From: Megalonaias nervosa
Lineage: Eukaryota; Mollusca; Bivalvia; Unionida; Unionidae
Length of the DNA: 64,000 nt
Direction: 5' to 3'
Assembly: GCA_016617855.1 (NCBI GenBank)
Contig: JAECUM010016686.1
Coordinates: 1-64,000, forward strand
The position numbers were made by a program, and so were the translations under genes. Within the stretch, counting starts at the first letter, position 1; each line of letters starts with the position of its first letter. A model generated the notes under the pieces. The model searched no databases, was not told the DNA's origin, and saw only the letters and a program-made list of their open reading frames with translations. Below are positions 56,726 to 64,000 of this stretch, one piece after another.

Positions 56726-56952
56726 TTCCAGACTCAGTTTCTTCGAGAATTTTTGTTCATTGCCTGCTATATGCATAGAAACTGCAAATAACTCTTAAAC
56801 AATTTCAGATAGCAAATGTACAAATAAATAATTGTATGCTAAAGGTGACCTCAGTACTTTAATAATGTGGATTATTTAATTTCCAGCAATTACATTTTGT
56901 AATATTTAATATTACCAAATTTGTATATTTTTAATGTGGTAAATATCAAAAC

Positions 56953-57000
<48 letters not shown>

Positions 57001-57006
57001 GTAATT

Positions 57007-57057
<51 letters not shown>

Positions 57058-57394
57058 TCAATTATTTACAGATGAAAGATAAGTAAATGATTATGATTTT
57101 ATTTCCTGTTATTATACATTTCCATACAACATCAGTGCTTCAATAATGAGAATTTTTTAAACAAAAATGGGTGAAAAAAGAGCCATTATTGATAAAATTC
57201 TATTGTTCTGAAGCATTTGCTTATCATCAAGTATATGTGTCCCTGTTGTTATTACTGTAAGTGTTGTTGTGAATAGTACGAAATAGTATTAGTAGTAGTA
57301 GTAGTAGTAGTAGTATCTGCTGCCAGAAGAAACAAATCACTGGCATTTCTTGTCATACAAAATAAAAGCTTAAAATGTATATAATTATTGTTTT

Positions 57395-57439
<45 letters not shown>

Positions 57440-59487
57440 ATCCCTATCTGCCAGCATTCTATAAAGAATTAAGGCTCATGAATTTTGCCTTTCTAAAAAA
57501 AAAATAGGAAATCGAATAATAAAATCACATAAAATAAAATCTGGTTTTCCGCGACAGAGACCTAATTTGGCATCGAGACGTCAACGGCAGTTACTTCCCT
57601 TGTTTTCAGTCTTGAGACTGGTTTACAAATCAAAGTCTACATTCAGCATATCTGGTGCCGAAACGCATGCCAGCCTCGGTTTCAAAGCTGCGCCATTTTC
57701 AAAATTGAACCGTCACAATTTAGCTCGTTAATTCAGGAAATTTCATTGCAAGCAGTAGCAATACATGTGCAGCAGCTGATCATGGAATCCCAGAGAGAAA
57801 TTTAAAATCAGGGAGTTATCGTGTTGGTGAGTAAAATCAAACATTATTTTGCATTTTGCCCATTTACTGGGCTGCCGTTTGACGGCCGATTAGTCTGTAT
57901 TATGGTATTATTGCTGCTCAGTGTTTGCTTACAATACATTAAATGTCAAAGGTGACTTTGTAATCTTCTTCCACATGATAATTGAGATGACAACTTTGTA
58001 GCTCATTATTATTTACTGCTGCGCCTGTCAAACTGCAGATTTCGATGCACTGTTGTCAGTTATCGAAAATAGGTTGATGAATTTTGAAATTACATGCAAG
58101 CATCTTAATCTCATTTCCGTTTTTCTTAGGGACTTTTTTCTTCTCGCATATCAAATTCGGCAATTACCCACTTGCAATTAACTTTAATTGAGACAAGTTC
58201 AGAGTTCACTGCATTAATCTATTTTTTTTAAATTAATTTAATTTTCAAAAAAGATGGTAGAGAGTCTATTTCAAAGAACTCAAAATATCAACTGAGTAAT
58301 TTCATTGCATTCTTCTGTTTAAAGATGTCAGATACCAGTCATTTGGCAGATGTCATATCCCTTTCAAAATGGTTGGCAAAACTAATATTTAGGATCTCTT
58401 TAATGGATGACCAATTTGTGTGTAACACTTATAAAAGTTTCTATAACTTGTGAAATATTTCTCTAATGTTGAATTTAAATGAAATGCCTTTTCCAAACAG
58501 GTAAATAGTCGAATATTTTGACCAGGTTACATGTTGCTGTAATCTATTTCAGTGGATGGTACCTGACTCTACAAGAAGAAGGGGAGGATGAAAGATTTTA
58601 TTCTGAGAGGATTTGTTTAGAAGTGGTTTGGTGCATTTAAATGGCAAACATCTTGTTTTCCACCTAACAGCATACAGTTTTAACAGAAGGAAAGGGAATG
58701 TAACAATCTGTCAGCATCCTTCCTCAACTGGATTCTGTATGGATGTGAAGTAAAAAGTTTCTGAAGCCATGCAGACAAAAATGTGAAGATTTTCCACAAA
58801 TTCAAGAAAATGGCCCTGCAAGATTCCTCAGACTGAAGAGCTTGCCTTTCTGTGTATCAATCAGAATTTCTGGAATGTTCCCTAAATACAATGGATATGA
58901 TTCAGCTCATGTGATTTTCAGATTTTGTTCTATTGTTCATGCGAGTTTTACCTAATTTGCATGTTAAAATGCACACATGACTAACATGAGTTACATCGTA
59001 TTTGAGAATCGTGTGCAAAAAGGTAGCTAATTTTGGTGTAGTTGTACTTGTATCTTACAGTAAAAGTACTCTAGAGTACATTCTTGTTTAATATGATCTT
59101 TATAAACATGTAATTTTAGCTAACCTGATACCACATTTGTAATCTGCACAACAGGACTTTGCATTCCACAAATATTATGATAATTTCAAATACAAAACCA
59201 TATGCCTTTCACCATATAATACAGAGAAGCAGCAAAAGAATTTTATAAGAAGTTCATATTTTCTTAACACTATATTAAAACTTTTTACTTGAAAAAAGGC
59301 TGTTTCAAGATATGTGTATTTTTGTAAATAAATCTTCAGAAATAGTTGAAACTTGTTCCATTTATTTCAGATTTATGTTATATATAATCTCCTTTCTAAT
59401 TTAACTGCAACAATTTTATCATGAACAGTATTCTTGAATTGTTGCTAATGTCATTTTTTATGCCACATTTTTACAGCAATGAACCTT

Positions 59488-59846
59488 CCATAAGCTTGCG
59501 CAAGCTTGTATATATTTAGGATTGTGCAAGCTTGCAGCAATCTTCTGCAAGCTTGTGCAAGCTTGCAATGTTTCTTTCATGTGGTTTGCGCAAGCTTGTT
59601 TGTCCTCGCAAGCTTGCACTAGCTTGCTGTTAATCCTTGTAAGCTTGTGCAAGCTTGCGCAAGCTTGTATATATTTAGGATTATGCAAGCTTGCAGCAAT
59701 CTTCTGCAAGCTTGCAATATTTCTTTCATGTGGTTTGCGCAAGCTTGCCTTTTTTTCCAGTGCAGACTTGCGCAAGCTCGCCGCAAGGTTCCAAATACTA
59801 GCTTGCAAGATATAGTTTGCGCAAGCTTGTGGCAAGCTTGCATGAA
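59488..59846. repeat. Right AAGCTTG array with internal duplication
   Basis: Units GCAAGCTTG are separated by two bases (TG, CG) or by longer unique spacers. A block with TATATATTTAGGATT, AGCAATCTTCTGCAAG and TTTCTTTCATGTGGTTTGCG occurs twice, near 59510-59600 and 59668-59745. The short ORFs it makes on both strands are not genes. Confidence 0.95.
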
Positions 59847-59870
59847 GAGCTTGCGATTTCAGTTTGGGCT

Positions 59871-60446
59871 GGCTGGTCATTCAGGGATTAATAAGACTTA
59901 TCACAAGATCCTGACTTGCATTTATGGCCAAAAATCAAAAGTGATGTTTCTAAATACTGTAGATCTTGTCATACTTGTCAAATGATAGGAAAATCCAATC
60001 AGAAGATACCTAAGGCTCATCTGCAACCTATTCCTGCATCTGATGAACCATTTAACAGAATAATGGTAGATTGTGTTGGTCTCTTACCTAAGACCAAGTC
60101 AGGCAACCAATATTTGTTGACCATTATGTGTGCGTCAACTAGATTCCCAGAGGCAATTCCTTTGAGGAATATTAAAACTAGAACTATAGTAAAAGCTTTG
60201 ATAAAGATTTTTACTCAATTTGGCCTTCCCAAATCTGTCCAATCTGGTCAAGGGTCAAATTTTCTGTCTGGAATTTTCCAGCCAGTTATGCTTGAATTTG
60301 GTATTCAGCAATTCAAGTCAAAAGTGAAATCATGGTTTCACAGAACTTTAATGGAGAGAACTTTTGAGTCCTGTAATAGAGTTCTTTCTCTCTTGCTCAT
60401 TCTTCAAAATTATCTTCACATTAGGTATTACGGTCTTACAAAGTAA
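59871..60446 (+). pseudogene. Integrase of the Gmr1-like element
   Basis: The zinc-binding region is GHSGINKTYHKIL, then, after a one-step shift near 59915, KYCRSCHTCQMIGKS (HHCC pattern; the first His-side residues lie before the insert). The core begins FNRIMVDCVGLLPKTKSG (first catalytic Asp kept). The second catalytic position reads VQSGQGSNF, where the family has SDxG: the Asp is Gly. The third region, SWFHRTLMERTF, is degenerate but keeps a Glu. The frame stops at 60446 before any chromodomain or GPY/F region. It lies upstream of reverse transcriptase. Confidence 0.85.
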
Positions 60447-61374
60447 ACAAGAAAATGAATGAGTTAAATTATAATAATAGTACTCTGATCTAAATAAATT
60501 ATAGGAGTACCAGTATATTGAGAGAGATAGCCAGGTAAATCATGCAATTAATTTTGTTGTACCTGTCCCACTTACTGAGAATTTAAGTCATGGAATTCAA
60601 TCGGATTCTACCGATTTTGGAGTGACAAATCTTCAGAATTCAGAAATTATGAATAATCTGGACCAGAAACTTTCACATTTGCAACAACAAGAAAGGAATG
60701 AACTTGAACAGTTACTATTTGAATATGAGCACTTATTTCCAGATGTTCCTACGAGAACAAATAAAATTTTTCATGACGCTGAAATTGTAAATTCAAAACC
60801 TGTGAAACAACATCCATACAGGATGAACCCTCTCAAACAGGAATACCTGAAAAAAGGAAATTCAGTATTTGCTGGAGAACAATTTCATAGAGTCCAGTAA
60901 AAGTGACTGAGTTCACCATGTATACTTGTTCTGAAACCAGATAAAACTTTCCATATGTACATTGATTATAGGAAGGTGAACAGTGTGACAGATTCATTTC
61001 CATTACAAAGAAATGATGACTGCACTGATAAAATTGAAAATGCCAAGTATGTCACCAAATCTGACCTTCTAAAAGGATTTTGGCAAATTCCACTAACGGA
61101 AAGGGCAAAGAAAATTTCGGCATTTGTGACTCCAGATGGACTTTATCAATACAAAGTGATGCCATTCAGGATGAAGGGTTTGCCAAGTACTTTTCAACAT
61201 TTGATGAATATGGTTACCTCTGGTCTAGATAATAATGATGCTTACATCGATGATGTCATCATCTACAATGACACCTGGAAAGAACATCTAGCAACAATTT
61301 GGAAATTCTTTCACAGACTCACTGATGCAAGTTTGACAATTTATCTAAAAGTGAGTTCTGCCGCGCTTGTGTAA
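60447..61374 (+). pseudogene. Reverse transcriptase of the Gmr1-like element
   Basis: A linker (60622-60900) has LFEYEHLFPDVPTRTNKI and KPVKQHPYRMNPLKQEYL, the usual lead-in to Gypsy polymerase. After stops at 60898-60907 comes ILVLKPDKTFHMYIDYRKVN, KYVTKSDLLKGFWQIPL, SAFVTPDGLYQYKVMPF and AYIDDVII (YxDD active site intact). A frameshift at about 61345 leads into RNase H. It copies the element RNA into DNA inside the particle. Confidence 0.88.
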
Positions 61375-62085
61375 TTTTTCTAGGACATATTGTGGGACAT
61401 GGACAAGTTAAACCTATAGATGCTAAGGTCAAGGCTATCTCTGAATTCCCTGTGCCTGTCAGTAAAAAGCAACTGATGCGATTTTTGGGTGTGGCTGGAT
61501 ACTATCAGAAATTTTGTTCCAATTTTTCTAATACTGCTAAACCCTTGAAAAATTTATTGAGCAAGAAAAATAAGTTTCTTTGGACTGAAAAATGTCAGGA
61601 GGCTTTTGACAAGTTAAAGGCCATACTTAAAAGTGCACCAGTTCTCACAGCTCCAAAGTTTAGTCAATCTTTTCAACTATCTGTTGATGCAAGTGATGTT
61701 GGGGTTGGAGCAGTATTGATTCAAGAAGATAGCAATGGTGTTGATCATCCAGTGTGCTATTTTTCTAAGAAATTAAATAAGCACCAAAGGAATTACTTAA
61801 CAATCAAGAAGGAACGGTTGGCTTTAATATTAACATTACAGCATTTTGAAGTTTACATTAGTTCAGCTCCTTCTCCGATTGTTGTGTTTAATGACCACAA
61901 CCCCCTTACTTTCATCGACAAGATGAAAAACAATAATCAAAGATTGTTAAGGTGAGTTTGTTGATAATATTGTTGATAATATATAATATTGAAATCAGGA
62001 ACATCAAAGGAAAAGACAATTTAATAGCAGATGCACTTTCCCGTGTACAGAAATATTATTTCATGTACACTTTGTATAATTCATA
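61375..62085 (+). pseudogene. RNase H and C-terminal part of the polymerase
   Basis: From FLGHIVGHG through MRFLGVAGYYQKFCSNFSN (thumb/connection) to FQLSVDASDVGVGAVLIQ (RNase H first Asp), YLTIKKERLALILTLQHF (Glu) and VVFNDHNPLTFI (Asp). The frame breaks at 61955; NIKGKDNLIADALSRV follows in another frame (about 61998-62045), holding the final Asp. No integrase follows, only a short tail and the polypurine tract. Confidence 0.88.
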
Positions 62086-62156
62086 AGAGTTCTTATGTAA
62101 ATTTTTAACATATGGTAAAAAGAAAGCTTTATTATATAAATCTTTCTTTTTCTTTA

Positions 62157-62167
62157 TGGGGGGGAGC
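62157..62167 (+). other. Polypurine tract
   Basis: ATGGGGGGGAGC directly before the 3' LTR start at 62168; a G-rich run in this place primes plus-strand DNA synthesis. Confidence 0.85.
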
Positions 62168-63069
62168 TGTTATGTATATGTAATTTAACTGCTTGTGTGT
62201 TAGTTTTAAATTCTTTTATTTTATTTTTATTTCATTATATGTTATTGTAATGATAACTTTATTCACTGGATTTGACATTTTTCCAGTAAATTCAGTTCAC
62301 TTCGATAAACCTGATACCGGTAAATACACAGTTCTTAGAAACGTTGCATCATTTTATGACCTAGATTTTCTGGGTCAGGTTAGCTCTGTTGTAAACAACT
62401 TTTTTTATTTTTTTTATTATTGAATCTTATAGTAAGATTCATTCAGTACAATTGAATTCGTCCATTGTGGATGTGACAGCTGATATATAATCTTTTTGCG
62501 TTATTCAGACTTAGTGATCACGTGACCCTAATATGTGGTCCATTCTACATCGTAGTTAGAGTTAAGATTCAGTTTCATAAGTGATTTTTTAGTCAGTCAT
62601 AAATTCACACCTTCAGAGCTCAGAGGTGTTTTTTTGTTGTCGCCAATTTGAATTGAGTTTTTATTTAAAATAATTTATTTTCCCTGGAGACATTATCTAG
62701 TGTTCATCAGAATTCTTGGACTAAGACATTTGTTGGAAATTATTTGGAATTCTAAAGCTGGAATTATATTCTTGGTGGATTCAACAAGGAACTGTTGACA
62801 CATCAACACAAAAGGTTATAGAGGACGTCATCGCCTTCCATATTGGAACTACATCGGGATTCGAACCTTGATTACTTTAGAACTTTTTAGTGATAGGACT
62901 TATGTTTTTAAATTCTAGGAACAACTTTTGGATTAGATTCACAAACCATAAGTCCTTTGTCATATTTTTACCTTGTTTTCTAGGGAAATAATTTATTCTG
63001 TTAAAATTTACAAAGCTTGTTGGCTTCACTCTTTTCTTTGTTACTTTATATGAGCCTTGTCATGTAACA
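62168..63069 (+). repeat. 3' LTR
   Basis: 902 bp, starting TGTTATGTATATG and ending CATGTAACA. Differences from the 5' LTR include substitutions spread through the first 300 bp and few in the last 400. Confidence 0.92.
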
Positions 63070-64000
63070 CTGTCATGAAAGACAAATGTATACAAGCAAT
63101 TGAGATTTGCCCTGGTGTACATCCACAACCTCAAAGATTTATAATATGTAGCTTCAGGATTGGAAACTATCATTATCCCCACCAAGTAATTATTTGTATA
63201 TTATTATACACTTACTGAACAACAAAAAACAAACTGATACACACAGATCATGCTAGTATTAATATCTCATCTGCACTAAAAGCATTTACTGAGTGAGGGT
63301 GCGGTCACTACATATTTGGGTAGACTGCACCAGAATTCAATAAACCTAAACTGTATTACTGTTCTAGACTTCAACAACTCAGCTACTAAACACATCTGCA
63401 CACAGACTATCATATCATTCAAATTACCTAATAACAAAATTGATGATAGCAAAATAATCCTAAAGAATATGTAGACGAGGCTGCTCACTGAATATAACAA
63501 ATGTGGTACCCCAAATTGGTATTCCCCATGACCAACATGCTGTTTTCCAACTTTTTTTATTCTGATAAAAATGGCAGAGAAACATCAACTTGTTGGCTAA
63601 GCATTCCCAAATGTCACATCAAGTATCACAAAGAAACTTTGATTTAAAGGATTTAATCACAAGATTATTTTTTTTAAAAATCAAAGCTAATATACAAACC
63701 AATTTGTGAAAGGGATCAACGAAGTGAAGTCATTAAAAATTAATAAAAACATAAATAACATGATTTAAAGTATATTTTGGTGTTGTAAACAGAAACAATT
63801 TTCAACTTTATCATAATCATTACTTTCTAGAGTGTATGTGCAGGCCTGTCATAATAAAATAAGTAACCGATTAATGTTGAGAAATCTGCAGATCCAATAC
63901 CTCTACCATTTCAATGGGTCCATAGTAAGTTACGCCAAGCCATATTTCTACTTTTACAAGTGCAAAAATGCACTGTTGACCATTACATGATAAAGTGCCC
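63070..64000. other. Right flank, nothing recognised
   Basis: AT-rich. The first bases (CTGTCATGAAAGAC) resemble the continuation seen at 38316-38335 after TATACACTTA, so the LTR element may have landed in a member of that repeat family. Confidence 0.4.

Larger units (their letters stand above)
56467..59868. mobile_element. 3402-bp non-coding insert with AAGCTTG-array ends
   Basis: Starts CCCAAAC (56467) and ends GTTTGGG (59868), a perfect 7-bp terminal inverted repeat that extends imperfectly to about 13 bp. The dinucleotide CT is duplicated at 56465-56466 and 59869-59870. Removing insert plus one CT makes the integrase frame continuous across the site. Both ends carry arrays of 10-bp-spaced AAGCTTG units (see separate entries). 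The middle has no ORF over 60 codons and contains (AAT)n at 56956-57056, (TAG)n at 57288-57315 and (GA)n at 57397-57437. It looks like a non-autonomous DNA transposon; the superfamily is unclear. Confidence 0.85.
53044..63069 (+). mobile_element. Gmr1-like Ty3/Gypsy LTR retrotransposon, disrupted
   Basis: LTRs at 53044-53938 and 62168-63069 surround gag, protease, integrase, reverse transcriptase and RNase H, in that order. In ordinary Ty3/Gypsy elements integrase comes last; integrase before reverse transcriptase with Gypsy-type domains defines the Gmr1-like branch. The gag contains a SCAN-like stretch, also a known Gmr1-like trait. The LTRs start TGTTA; the 3' copy ends TAACA and the 5' copy TAATA. 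They differ at several percent of positions by eye. No intact target duplication was found (5' flank ...TTAATGG, 3' flank CTGTC...). No standard primer binding site was recognised after 53938. Confidence 0.9.

Noticed and set aside
56497..56798. ORFs rich in QACTSLHKLAQ-type repeats, also 59458-59985
   Set aside because: They arise because the AAGCTTG arrays lack stops in some frames; they exist on both strands and match no protein.

Overview
The window is AT-rich animal DNA. It holds one spliced multi-exon gene on the minus strand, tRNA-derived SINEs, and a dense load of mobile-element debris, including a broken Polinton/Maverick (adintovirus-like) element, a Ty3/Gypsy retroelement of the Gmr1-like type, a DIRS-like retroelement and hAT elements. 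This combination suits a marine invertebrate. A mollusc or other lophotrochozoan is the most likely source, but that is inference from element content and gene style, not from a marker gene.

Layout. About 1-1160: remnant of a coiled-coil/SGNH-like protein. 2266-2496: 231-bp hairpin element. About 2870-12900: a decayed, internally rearranged Polinton/adintovirus-like provirus. Its recognisable genes are a polymerase/helicase-type protein (+), retroviral-type integrase (-), parvovirus-like phospholipase A2 domain (-), packaging ATPase (+), a penton-like structural protein (-), a membrane protein (-), a fibre-like protein (-), an adenain-type protease (-), a 22-residue repeat peptide (-), a pX-like core protein (-) and a capsid protein (-). 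Nearly all carry stops or frameshifts. 12959-23280: microsatellites, unrecognised open fragments and long gene-free AT-rich DNA.

23280-47936 (minus strand): an NB-ARC-TPR (STAND/NLR-like) gene. I assembled eight exons by hand with GT/AG junctions; their phases agree and sum to 2499 nt (832 codons plus stop). A possible ninth upstream exon lies at 52271-52314. Its introns hold a DIRS remnant (30.3-32.6 kb), a hAT relic with a nested MITE and a 5'-truncated SINE (33291-34969), several minisatellites, a full-length SINE inserted in a 38-bp tandem repeat (46088-46330), and a hAT transposase pseudogene (49.1-50.5 kb).

53044-63069: an LTR retrotransposon with roughly 0.9-kb LTRs, a gag with a SCAN-like segment and zinc knuckle, a protease, an integrase placed BEFORE reverse transcriptase and RNase H, and a G-rich polypurine tract. 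This order is the mark of the Gmr1-like branch of Ty3/Gypsy. The element is dead (protease DTG to DTE, integrase core Asp to Gly, several frameshifts) and is split exactly inside the integrase zinc region by a 3402-bp non-coding insert (56467-59868). That insert's two ends are packed with 10-bp-periodic AAGCTTGYRC repeats, and it is the least explained object in the window. 63070-64000 shows nothing recognisable.
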